10,565 bases of DNA from contig JAAMPI010001782.1 of NCBI GenBank assembly GCA_013054445.1, positions 1 through 10,565 of the forward strand. Direction: 5' to 3'. A model generated the notes under the pieces. The model saw only the letters and a program-made list of their open reading frames with translations. It was not told the origin of the DNA and searched no databases. The translations under genes were made by a program, and so were the position numbers. Shown one piece after another: positions 1-8,344 of the stretch; position 1 is the first letter of the stretch; every line of letters begins with the position of its first letter. The DNA comes from Cudoniella acicularis. Its lineage: Eukaryota; Ascomycota; Leotiomycetes; Helotiales; Helotiaceae.

Positions 1-504
1 TCCTTGGCCGTTTAGTACAAGAAAACAAAAAGGAAGGCTAATTAATGTGATTTGCGGTAGATCGAACTTGAAGATCCGAATAAAGAATGGACGGTAAGAA
101 ACTCGTGGTTTGTTAGACAGTTGGATTTCAGGACTACGTTTCGGAGGAGGCAGTTGGTTAAGCCTGCTACTGCTGTTACTGCTGCCGGGGTCGCGGCTTG
201 ATGTTTGTTCGTGTTGTTGTGTGAGGAGGTGAGGCGAGGGAGAGGTGTGCTTGGTTTTGGAGTTTGGGTTTAGGTTTGAGAATTGAGAATTGAGAACGGA
301 TATCCCGCTAGTTTGTTGTTGAACGGTTGTGGGTATTGTAGGTGAGGAAGTGTGCTTGGAATATATATGAAATATTATTTATCACTGGACTATTGAGATT
401 TGCAACCAAAGTACAAGGTTTCGTCTGTGATTGCGTAACGATTGTATGTCTGAAAACAAAAAAGTTTATACAACGATATCGCTAGTAATGCCATTATACC
501 CCAT
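1..504. other. Intergenic sequence downstream of the purine permease
   Basis: No gene is recognised here on either strand; all frames are broken by stops within a few dozen codons. The segment should contain the 3' untranslated region of the minus-strand permease next to 505. The stretch at about 180-340 is G/T-rich on the plus strand. It holds a short tandem of a 7-bp unit GAGAATT (278-284, 285-291, then GAGAACG at 292-298), which is too short and simple to mean much. No tRNA or mobile-element signature was seen. Confidence 0.6.
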
Positions 505-2349
505 CTAAGCCATCTTCACAGGACCCTTCTCCCCACCTTCAGCGTCACTCCCCAACGACACAAACGGCTCACTCTTATCATTTTCACCAACTCCCCTCAC
601 GCTCGCCGACTCTAAACTCGCCTGCGTCGGAACCTCATCCTCATGCCAGAAATCCCTCTTTCCCCTCCCTGCCCTGACAACCCAACCAGGCAACAACCCC
701 CCCTTAACTTTCCATGTCCAGGGTTCTTTAAACTCCTTATCCGGCGCCACAATCCGACCTCCACTTACAACCTCCACGATCCAAATCGTCGTGTTGATAA
801 TTATGTATGAGATGATTCCCGCGATGAGCCCGTACGCGATCGAATAGGTGAATGGCATTACGGCGAGGGTGATGAAAGCTGGGAGTGCATCCCCCCAGTA
901 TTTCCAGTTGATATCCTTAGCGGCTTGCGCCATCATCGCTCCCACAATGATGAGTGTACATCCAGTAGCCCAGGGGGGAATAGAGGCGAAAATCGGCGCG
1001 AAGAAAATCGAGATGAAGAAACAGAGACCCGTGACCATTGCAGTGATTCCAGTCTTCCCACCCTCGGAAATCCCAGCGCCGGATTCGATGAAAGCCGTTA
1101 CGGGTGAGAGGCCAAAGAGCGAACCGATAGAGATACCGAAGGCGTCGACGAGGTAGGCTACAGCCGAGCCTTCGAAATCTTGAGTTTCTTCGTCGATGGC
1201 GCCGGAGAAGCGTGCCATGGAATACAAAGTACCGGTGCAGTCGAGGATATCGACGTACAGGAACGTGATAAATGCTAGACCGAACTGACCAGTTACGCCT
1301 GCGACATCCCAGTCCTGCGCTGTGAGCGTGTTTTGGATGGGGTGGAATGTGACGACTTTTTTGAAGAAGTCAAAATTATCGTTTCCGACGGGTGTGTAGG
1401 GGAAATATGTAACAGACGTGGAACGGGGCCAGGAGATGATGGAGACGAGGAGGATGCCCGCGATGACGGCGCCTTTCACCTTATAGGCAAGCAGGATTGC
1501 GGTGAGGAAACCGCCACAGAAGATCCCGATCCACATCATTGGAGAGCGCATCTTGGTGGAGGCGGGACAGACGCCGTCGACCATGTCTTCAGCCAGGCAA
1601 CCAGCAAGTTCAAGGGGAGTTGAGGTTGCACCTGTGATGACGCCAATTCCGGCGCTGTATGTCATGCCGATGATTGCTGCTGAAGTCAGCTCTGACTTTG
1701 AAAATACAGGATAGGCACTCACTCAGGTATAATCCAATACCAACGCCAGAAGCCAATTTGATCGACGCAGGGATAACTCGAGCAAGCCATTGTCTCAATC
1801 CGAAGATCGAAAGACCCACAAAAACGAATCCTTCCACAAACACAGCTGTAAGAGCAAGTCTATAGCTGACAGGTCCCGTTCCATGAAATCCAACAACCGT
1901 GTATGTGAAGTATGCATTGAGTCCCATCCCTGGCGCCAGAGCAATCGGCATATTCGCAAAAAGTCCCATGCAGAAAGAAGTCAATGCGGATATGGCAGCT
2001 GTGCCAGTGATGAAGTCTCGTCGAATAACACCAAGGCAGAAGTTATAGTCGACATCGGTTGAGCAAGTAGGATCCGTAGTATCGGTACAAACGCATGTTC
2101 CGCCGCTATCTGTCAAAATTGTCGCATTGACCTGTTTTAGTTAATTGTTGATTTTTTTTTTGATGGGAGAGAGAAGCATACGGAAATGATATAAGCCATG
2201 GCAAAGAACGTTGCGAGACCAGCACGAATCTCGGTCAAGAACCTCGAATTCTCCCTCGACTTCGAATGTCCAGAGCCATCAAGACGGAATGTCCTTCCCA
2301 CAATGCTGCCCGCAACAACATTGTTGATCTTTTTCGTAAATCCAGCCAT
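505..2349 (-). CDS. azgA: AzgA-type purine (hypoxanthine/adenine/guanine) permease, three exons, complete
   Basis: A plasma-membrane transporter of the AzgA/COG2252 family, which imports adenine, guanine and hypoxanthine by proton symport. Exons run 2349-2182, 2131-1723 and 1676-505, giving 582 residues, close to the roughly 580 usual for fungal AzgA. Intron 1 (2181-2132) joins ..AYIIS to VNATILTDSGGTC. Intron 2 (1722-1677) joins ..GIGLYL to TIIGMTYSAG. Family motifs are visible: GMGLNAYFTY (about 124-133), GATSTPLELAGC (208-219), FLYVDILDCTGTL (about 332-344) and FIESGAGISEGGKTG (about 388-402). From memory, A. nidulans AzgA uses an Asn, an Asp and a Glu near positions 131, 339 and 394 for substrate binding; N128, D335 and E390 here sit at matching places. 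The protein has many hydrophobic segments and a hydrophilic C-terminal tail. The start at 2349 gives the expected short N-terminus before VGRTFRLDGSGH. No break is seen, so it should be functional. The exact substrate range is inferred from the family. Confidence 0.93.
1677..1722 (-). other. Intron 2 of the purine permease, with tandem acceptor
   Basis: The donor is GTGAGT and the intron is 46 bp, phase 1, at the short end for fungi. The acceptor is the tandem TTCAGCAG. Using the second AG (exon from 1676) gives LYLTIIGM; using the first (exon from 1679) adds one Ala, LYLTAIIGM. I prefer the second because it matches the family spacing. A branch-like CTGAC lies about 8 bases upstream. Confidence 0.85.
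2132..2181 (-). other. Intron 1 of the purine permease
   Basis: The donor is GTATGC and the acceptor ACAG, 50 bp long and phase 0. Removing it restores the continuous AzgA-like stretch ..MAYIIS-VNATIL... Read through, the frame reaches a stop soon after the donor, so splicing is required. Confidence 0.9.
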
Positions 2350-3536
2350 GATATATTTCCTCGCAATGACAATCTACAAGTCGTCCGAACTCTGGAGGAA
2401 CGGCCATCTTAAGAATGAATTGTAATCGCATTTCTTATCTTTCAGCCATATCGCATTTGCGATTGCTATTTGTTCAGAGTGAAAAGACTTCCATTTCCAA
2501 GACGCCGAGCCATAGGTTCTGCTTGGCATTGTGCTTCATTGACCGAAATGGCGGGTCTAAGTCTTGATGGGTTGTGTCCGCCGTGCTTGGCGAAAATCTG
2601 ACGTCGTGGGTTCCCGGTGGATGCCGAAGATGGGAACTGCCACCGCCGAGGGGTGTTGTCGCGTTGCGCGTTCCCTACACGAAATCGAATTATATCCGTG
2701 GCGTTGGGAGATTTGAGAGGTTTGAATGAGATATTGTTAGAATAATTTCTAAGGAAAAGGAGGCAAGAAATGAGTTCATGGATGGAGGGGTAAAATGGCG
2801 CTTATCCTAAACTGGAATTCGGTAAACGAGATCACGTGGACACATCCTTAGGAAAAGGGGCATCATTGGAGGGTCACGAAGACTTTATAGATAGGAATTT
2901 GAACACATGTTGAGTTGCTTAGAAGTTGCCGAACTGTTCTGAAAGTATAATGTTTATCGTCGACGTGGCCCTGCGTCGATGTCAAAAGCAAAGCTTTAGG
3001 TAGGTTGTTATCGTGCCGAGGCATACTTTAGCGAGAACTTTGTTAGGCCAGAAAAGGGGGGAAAGGGGTAGAGACGGGGGTATGTCAGGTCGTGAATCGA
3101 CTCATGATCAATGATCAGGGTGTTGTGTTTTGCGAGTTTTCCGAGTCAACATTCCAACTCACTCCATTCACAAACCCCTGCATCTAATCTGGTCTGGGCT
3201 GGATCGATAATCCGTCACACAAGGTTCTTCTTTCCCTTGTAATTTTCTGACTGTCGAACGCAAGCTATAAATTCTCAGTTGTGATGCACCATTACGGCGT
3301 TAAATATATCTGGGTGTTTGAGTGGGGTAGAAGCTCTTTTGTCAACCAATCAAATGCTGAGTTTCTGCTTACACGAGCTCGCCAAAGTCGAATCTTTTAT
3401 ATGCCTCTTGGCAACCACCTCGGAACTTTTCTGCAAAATAAATTTCAATCGTTGCAACTGTATAACGGCACTTTCCCCTAATTCCTGTGGTGGCATAGGT
3501 ATCAGCTCTCTAAAGAAGGGTTCAAGTCCAAGAAGC
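2350..3536. other. Intergenic region between divergent permease and F-box-like genes
   Basis: No coding sequence is recognised in these 1.2 kb; it should hold both promoters. HGATAR sites, the binding motif of AreA-type GATA nitrogen regulators, occur at 2435-2440 (AGATAA, minus strand, about 85 bp from the permease start), 2889-2894 (AGATAG, plus), 2954-2959 and 3008-3013 (CGATAA, minus) and 3205-3210 (CGATAA, plus). A CACGTG core lies at 2833-2838. I found no copy of the TCGG-N6-CCGA motif used by the purine regulator UaY. A TATAAAT at 3266-3272 after a CT-rich stretch could serve the plus-strand gene. Confidence 0.5.
2435..2440 (-). promoter_or_regulatory. Candidate GATA-factor (AreA-type) site upstream of the permease
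   Basis: AGATAA on the minus strand fits HGATAR and lies about 85 bp upstream of the permease ATG. Fungal purine transporters are commonly under nitrogen metabolite control through such sites. The motif is short and expected by chance every few hundred bases, so binding is only an inference. Confidence 0.35.
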
Positions 3537-3740
3537 ATGGCTGTGTTGCTCGACTTGCCTAAAGAATTACTCCGAGAAATTGTCTACCATGTCTTCCTGG
3601 ATGAGCAGGAGGCTCAATCGGAGTGTCTAGCATTATTCCAAGAGGCTCAGCTCACACCCAAAGATATTAAGTACTTAGAATCAAAATTCATGTCTTATCT
3701 CCGTTCAGTCATTGTCGACGACTCATTCACGAAAGTGTAA
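3537..3740 (+). pseudogene. Truncated F-box-like gene fragment
   Basis: The ATG at 3537 opens a 67-codon frame beginning MAVLLDLPKELLREIVYHVF. The LPKELLREI core resembles the start of an F-box, the motif that binds Skp1 in SCF ubiquitin ligases; fungal F-box proteins usually carry it near the N-terminus and run to several hundred residues. Here the frame ends after about 66 residues where the repeat at 3736 begins: the repeat supplies the last two bases of the final GTG codon and the TAA stop. No substrate-binding repeats remain. The same frame is open upstream to about 3318, but that part looks non-coding, so I prefer 3537. A TATAAAT at 3266 and CT-rich sequence at about 3221-3240 could be its promoter. 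F-box identity rests on one short motif. It could also be an intact exon of something else, but no continuation is visible. Confidence 0.45.
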
Positions 3741-4008
3741 CGTTCCGTTATCACGTGAGATCTCGATGTCACGTGAATNGGGTTTACTTAGCCTTAGAAG
3801 CGTCAAGCAGGTTCNGGTAGAGCGTTATCCTAATCNAATAATGATATTAGANTATGAGTTNAGCACACGCTCTAACANAGGAAAACTATANNGCTATATA
3901 GNTNGTGGTNGTNGTNGTTNAGTNGTTCNNCNGTTNAGGTCCCNAAGGCTAAACGACTGAACTGATGAACTGATCCCGTGAACCGTCACGTGATCCTGGG
4001 TCGTGACA
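3736..4008 (-). mobile_element. 273-bp dispersed repeat, probable solo LTR of a fungal retrotransposon
   Basis: Read on the minus strand it begins TGTCACGACCCAGGATCACG and ends GGAACGTTACA, the TG..CA ends of an LTR. The ends are also imperfect inverted repeats (17 of 23 positions, TGTMACG-N7-ATCACGTGA). A TATA-like stretch lies around 3888-3900. There is no coding sequence, primer-binding site or second copy in the window, hence solo. Bases next to the ends are gaaag (3731-3735) and cctga (4009-4013), so no target-site duplication is visible. All 20 N positions of the window lie inside it (3779-3944). Orientation is assigned from resemblance to TGTCACGAC-type fungal LTR starts. A MITE-like element is the alternative, given the inverted ends. 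Confidence 0.6.
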
Positions 4009-7000
4009 CCTGACCTCTCTTATCTTTTGGCAGGTGCGCTTAATTCTATTCGGAACAACAAAGCCATACTCGATTAACAAATTTACAAACCTCGCGTCGA
4101 CTGTAGGTTGTCGCTGGAAAATGAGCGGTTTCACTACTTTAGTATCATGCTTGTAAAATATAAGATCTAACACAGTAAAGTAGCGCAGTATTGCACATCT
4201 CGAACCTCCCGGGCGCCGCGCCGGGCCCAACGGCGCCGAGTTAACTTTAGCACCCTTTTGTATAAGGAAGCTCGCCATTTCCAGATTGCCCAAGTAGACG
4301 GCAAAAACCAATGGAGACCAGCCTTGGCCCTCCTTACTGCCCCCGTCAATGGCTGCCCCTTTGCTTATAAGGGTTTGAGCATAAATGTCGGCGCCGTATG
4401 CACTTTGCCACTCTTGAGGGATTGCTTGCTCCAAAGGTGTCCATCCCATTTCGTCTTGAGCTTCTAAATCGGCGAAATAAGACCGAAGAATATCGATGAG
4501 GGCGTCGTGCTCTTGGGGATCGGGCGCATCCCTTTCGCGTTCATGAATGCCTCGTACGTAGGCGTGTAGAGCTGTTTCTTTCTGGGAATTGGCCGCGTTG
4601 CTATTGGCTCCTTCTTTTAGCAGTCCAGCGACGGCGCCGAGATTCAGTGAGAATGCGGCGAGATGTAATGGCAAGTCGCCACATCTTAGTAAGGTAGGAC
4701 TATGGATGGGAAATTTAGCTTTTGCTAAAAGCCTTGTCATGGCTTCGATATCATGGCTTGAGTAGATTGGTCGCGATGCACATATATGCAGTAGATTCAA
4801 ACCATCAAAACCATATCTATCATAGGATTAGCATGAGTTTGAACTTCAAACTCATTCGGAGGTGCACGAATATTGATTGGTTTCGCAACATACCTATGAT
4901 TTGGATCGGCACCATAGTCCAGAAGTAACTTCACGATCTTGACATGACATTTCTTTGTTGCTAGTTTTAGGGCTGATGTACGCAGTCTATATGCAACTTC
5001 GGGACCATCTATCTCATAAATGCTACTCTCTGAGGAATTCCAATCATTCTCCAAACGGTCATTCGGGTTCATTCCCCCTTCGAGAAAGAGTTTAGTCGCG
5101 CCCTCATGGCCGTTAGATACCGCGAGATGGAAGGACCTCAAAAGACGGGGAGTTGCATTCGAACCTTTTTCGGACTTTAGCAGTCTGCGAAGCAGGTTTG
5201 TCGAACCACACCACGCTGAGATATCTAAGCAGTTTAACACTTGCTTGTTATCGTGGCTCTTTCTTGAAGTATCATGATAAAACCCAGGAGGCATCATTGG
5301 CAGAAACTAGCTCAAAATTAGCCCTGGACCAACAAGAACAAGCAAGGATTAACAAAAAATACAGACCTCATATAGTATTTCAGGTTCTAGCAATTCATTT
5401 GACGAGAATCCGCCCGATGTAGACAAATCATCTAAGAGCTTTAAATCATCAAAGATCATAGCGCAGGCACCAACTATCCTTAAAAAAGGACAGTCTACGT
5501 TCTTCGAGATCAGTTTTAACTATAAGCTATTAGTTTCTGACGTTGATTTACGCCTGAAAGTAGCGACTTACATCTTGGAGCCAGGTCACCCAAACATTGT
5601 CGCACATGTGTGCCACTAATGATATTGGCTGGTACAACCACAGAGATAAAATTTGAAGATGTATCTTCCCTTCCTGACTTAACCTTCCGTTCTTTTTCAA
5701 CCTTACTTTCATTTCCAACTGAATAGGTGATAAAGGCTTCGGTTTTGGCCCTGAGCCTTTGGTCGTAAGCTTCTCTTTTGTTGTTTCATCCAGAAAAAGG
5801 ATCGTATTTGAGACTTCAAGGTGCATAAGGAGTTTGCGTACTCCCATAAAGATGCCTTCTTTGGGATAGTCGGACGTTTCTTTTTTGATGGATTGGAAAT
5901 CATTGATGTAATGTGTCACTTGCTTCAACACGGCCTGACAGCTTGTTGCAATGGCAAATAAGATGATGAGCGATGAGAGTGAGTTGCCGAAACCACTGAA
6001 ATTTTGGTACACCGCAATGCCGCGAAAGATAGCAGACAGAGAAAGGTGGTCAATTGGGTTGGTCGTTGTAATTGTGTATCTACTTCAGGTTAGCAACAGA
6101 TCAGCTCTGGAATTTAAAAGCTGCCTGGCCGAGAAAAGGAGCGTGCAACTAGAGAGTTCGCAGGGGGAAAATAAATCTTCGTAAGTCATTCCAGGGTCAA
6201 ACGTACCTGTCGATCTTGATTGAATGACCAACTTTCGTTCCAATAGGCTCTGTGCACAAAAGGAGATTCTCGTTCTGGGAGATAGAGCCCAAAGAGATTC
6301 CAGTAGTCATAAGGCATAAGCCTCTCTGGCTCTGTCCTAAAATCCGCACCTCTTTCAGATCCCTAGATCTTAAAACAAGGAAGATACATTCTTCAAAAGC
6401 CTGTTGCTCTGGAGTGGCGAATAGCCCAAATCCTCGCCATAATATTTCTTCATTCACTTGAGCACACCAGGAACCAGGCCCCTGGAAGCTAGCATGTTGG
6501 CGCGCCACTGGCACCAAATCAATGGTCGGTGGAACCTCACTCCAGAATCTAAGATCAGAAGCCAATATCTCTTGGGGGTTTGGTTTCAATAAACCTAATT
6601 GCTCCGTTGTTACCAGCTCTTGCTTCATTTCTTCGGCGAAAAGTTCAACTTGTAGGTATTCGTCTGCCCAAAGCCTTCGCTGAGGGTGTTGAGGGAATAT
6701 GTCGATCAAAATGAATGAGGCTTTCAGAAGGTTCGTGTAGGCTTGGGCAGGTATGACAGTGCCTTTCGTAGGGTTAGAGTATAATTCAGTTTGCGACTTC
6801 ATTAACCACCAACGTGCCCCGTTCAGCCAGTCATTGAACCCGGTTATGTACCATGGTTTAATGCGATTTGCTTCTCTCATGAAGGCCTCCGTCAAGGCTA
6901 TCTGAGAAGCCTTCTCATCAATACCGCTAAGTAAAGGCGTTGACGGAAGAGAATGTATCATAGTCTGGATACTGACGTTGTTTGAGAGCATCTTATTGCT

Positions 7001-7569
7001 TATTTTCTCGATCCGCTCCAGGGAAGAACTGGTAAAATTAACGCTGAATACGCGAGAGTTGAGCAAAAGTGTCTGACTTACTTGCCTGCTGAAGTAAGGA
7101 GAAGATTCATTGAGCCATTATGACGTGTAATCTGCGCACGAAGGCCATCGACAGACTTTGCCTCCAATGCCCATTTCGCTCTGTCCCAAGCCCGTCTTGC
7201 TCTGCTCTGTCCATTGCGCTTGTTGAAGTCATATCTTTTGGCAAATAACTCCAAATCTTTTAATGTGCTGTTCGTCTGCTTGATGATTTCGTTCACCATC
7301 TGCGAACGCTTTTCTCCTGCTAGCACTAAAGGGGAACCTGGATTTTTGATCTCTTCAATCATCAAATCCAAGGAGAGCGCCAGCATGCCAATTTCGGAAT
7401 TTAATAGCTGGAGCGCCTCGGGTGCTCCTCGTGCGACGAGGTAGATCTAAATCGAACTGTTAAGTCAAAATAAAATACTGAGAAGCAGTAGAGTGCTCAC
7501 GTCATTGTAAATTTGGTGCGCAACCTGCGCAGCTGCAACGAAGTCACCGATGCTAAACCCGAAGCTCAT
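3949..7569 (-). CDS. HeLo-like/STAND N-terminal domain protein with ankyrin repeats, seven exons, 3' end cut by repeat
   Basis: I rebuilt this gene by in-frame joining; no single frame covers it. Exons: 7569-7501, 7446-7082, 7028-6207, 6079-5572, 5519-5367, 5306-4894 and 4816-3949, giving 1065 residues. The start MSFGFSIGDFVAAAQVAHQI and the stretch to about residue 165 (including NLLLTSAGNSSLERIEKI across intron 2) resemble the fungal N-terminal helical domain of STAND proteins (HeLo-like). Residues about 165-640 match nothing I recognise; they hold no GxxxxGK[ST] P-loop, so no NACHT or NB-ARC is evident. A hydrophobic stretch lies near 451-470. Residues about 666-1040 form eight to nine degenerate ankyrin repeats, such as KIVKLLLDYGADPNHR and LPLHLAAF. 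The last 19 residues and the stop are encoded by the adjoining repeat, so the native C-terminus is lost. Related architectures act in fungal incompatibility or immunity; that role is an inference. Confidence 0.75.
4817..4893 (-). other. Intron 6 of the HeLo-like/ankyrin gene
   Basis: Donor GTATGT, acceptor GATAG with a GCTAAT branch-like site, 77 bp, phase 2. It joins LLLDYGADPNH-R to YGFDGLNLLHICA, keeping the ankyrin periodicity; without splicing the frame stops just downstream. Confidence 0.85.
5307..5366 (-). other. Intron 5 of the HeLo-like/ankyrin gene, weak donor
   Basis: The donor GTCTGT departs from the usual GTRNGT. The acceptor GAGCTAG follows a GCTAAT branch-like site, and the intron is 60 bp, phase 0. 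It joins EPEILYE to FLPMMPPGFYHD and leads into the ankyrin region in frame. The donor is the least certain splice site of the model. Confidence 0.6.
5520..5571 (-). other. Intron 4 of the HeLo-like/ankyrin gene
   Basis: Donor GTAAGT, acceptor TTATAG preceded by an ACTAAT branch-like site, 52 bp, phase 0. It joins VTWLQD to LKLISKNVDCPF and opens a 51-codon exon that is too short to stand out alone. Confidence 0.75.
6080..6206 (-). other. Intron 3 of the HeLo-like/ankyrin gene
   Basis: Donor GTACGT, acceptor AAGTAG with a branch-like GCTAAC about 13 bases upstream, 127 bp, phase 2. It joins HSIKID to RYTITTTNPID. It is the longest intron of the gene, and other AGs inside it are possible acceptors. 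Confidence 0.7.
7029..7081 (-). other. Intron 2 of the HeLo-like/ankyrin gene
   Basis: Donor GTAAGT, acceptor ACCAG, 53 bp, phase 2. Splicing turns TSAGK-stop into TSAGNSSLERIEKI, which matches the continuation I expect for this N-terminal domain. Confidence 0.85.
7447..7500 (-). other. Intron 1 of the HeLo-like/ankyrin gene
   Basis: Donor GTGAGC, acceptor TTTAG, 54 bp, phase 0. It separates a 23-residue first exon ending QIYND from IYLVARGAPEAL. The first exon is too short to stand out as a reading frame but gives the family's typical start. Confidence 0.8.
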
Positions 7570-8340
7570 TTCGAGGAATTGACAAGGAGGAAAGGTTCTT
7601 CAGATTCGATAAAGGAGGTGAAAAGCGGAAAGAAATACTGGCCCTTCATTGCCCTTCTTATCGCTGAAGCTGGCGGTTGCCTTCGTGTAACCTAGATCTT
7701 TTTGGCGGTGAAGACTGCGCCTGCAGAGGAGGCCAAAGCACACACTGGTCGCGGAACCCAATTCCACAGCAGAAATTACTGATATAATATGTATATCAAA
7801 AGATTTAATAATCAGTATTATAATTTAGTCAAACGCTTTGCAAGCCTTAGATCATCGCTTCTACAAAATTATAATTCGACAATTAAAAATGTTATTTGAA
7901 AGGGCACAATACTTCTCGAAAACCACTAATACGTATGTGGCGTATCATAAGTTTGTGTAGGAAGCCTGCAATAAAGCCTGCAGCAAAACCTGCAGCAAAA
8001 CCCGAGGGCGTATACATGTTGCATAATCCTGAATAGTCAAGCTATAAGGCAGAATTTTGAACTGGCATGCATGGATGATGAGAAACAGAAGTGTGAAAAT
8101 ATATGTGGCTGGAAAGCAAAAGATGATCTAAATGAGTTGAATAATTTCAGCCACTCGAGGGAATAAATAACTTCTAGGTGGTAGTGCAGCTGGCGCCCCT
8201 CAATTGAAAATCGATGTGGCCATAAGTAAAACAAAACATAAAAAGCGATGAGAAAGAGGCTCGGACCGCTCGGCTGAACCTCTTCTTGAAATATTATATA
8301 GACAAGCGTGAAGAGACTGCGCTACGCTCAAATAACAAAT
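7570..8340. other. Non-coding region upstream of the HeLo-like/ankyrin gene
   Basis: This is the first part of a 2.3-kb intergenic stretch shared by two divergent genes. The first 200 bases should include the minus-strand 5' untranslated region and promoter. From about 7780 to 7920 the sequence is very AT-rich with small palindromes. I found no gene with convincing family motifs. Short open frames exist (a 33-codon one at 7935-8036; another ending at 8168), but none has support beyond being open. Confidence 0.5.
7962..7997 (+). repeat. 12-bp tandem repeat, three units
   Basis: The units AAGCCTGCAATA, AAGCCTGCAGCA and AAACCTGCAGCA follow one another, with a partial fourth unit AAACCC. In one frame they read KPAI-KPAA-KPAA-KP inside a 33-codon open frame (7935-8036) that starts MWRIISLCR. 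The codon-multiple length hints at former coding sequence, but three units are too few to decide. Confidence 0.7.
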
Positions 8341-8344
8341 CATT

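Noticed and set aside
848..2062. Several plus-strand open frames of 60-102 codons (848-1156, 1333-1623, 1790-2062 and others)
   Set aside because: They are antisense shadows of the permease exons, which have clear family motifs on the minus strand.
3318..3536. N-terminal extension of the F-box-like frame to an ATG at 3318
   Set aside because: The frame is open, but the residues show no domain character, and F-box motifs normally start near the N-terminus. I read it as 5' untranslated sequence.
3901..3944. GTN-rich stretch as a trinucleotide microsatellite
   Set aside because: Twelve of the 44 bases are N, so the apparent GTN periodicity cannot be verified.
4797..5306. Treating the minus-strand frame 4797-5306 as a separate ankyrin gene with its own ATG
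   Set aside because: Good donor, acceptor and branch signals at both ends join it in frame to neighbouring exons, and the ankyrin periodicity continues across the downstream junction.
6197..7386. Two separate minus-strand genes at 6197-7066 and 7078-7386
   Set aside because: A GTAAGT..CCAG intron joins them in frame into TSAGNSSLERIEKI, the expected continuation of the N-terminal domain.
8069..8168. Short plus-strand frame starting MDDEKQKCENICGW
   Set aside because: It has only about 31 codons and no motif, it overlaps an equally open minus-strand frame, and the sequence around it is AT-rich intergenic DNA.
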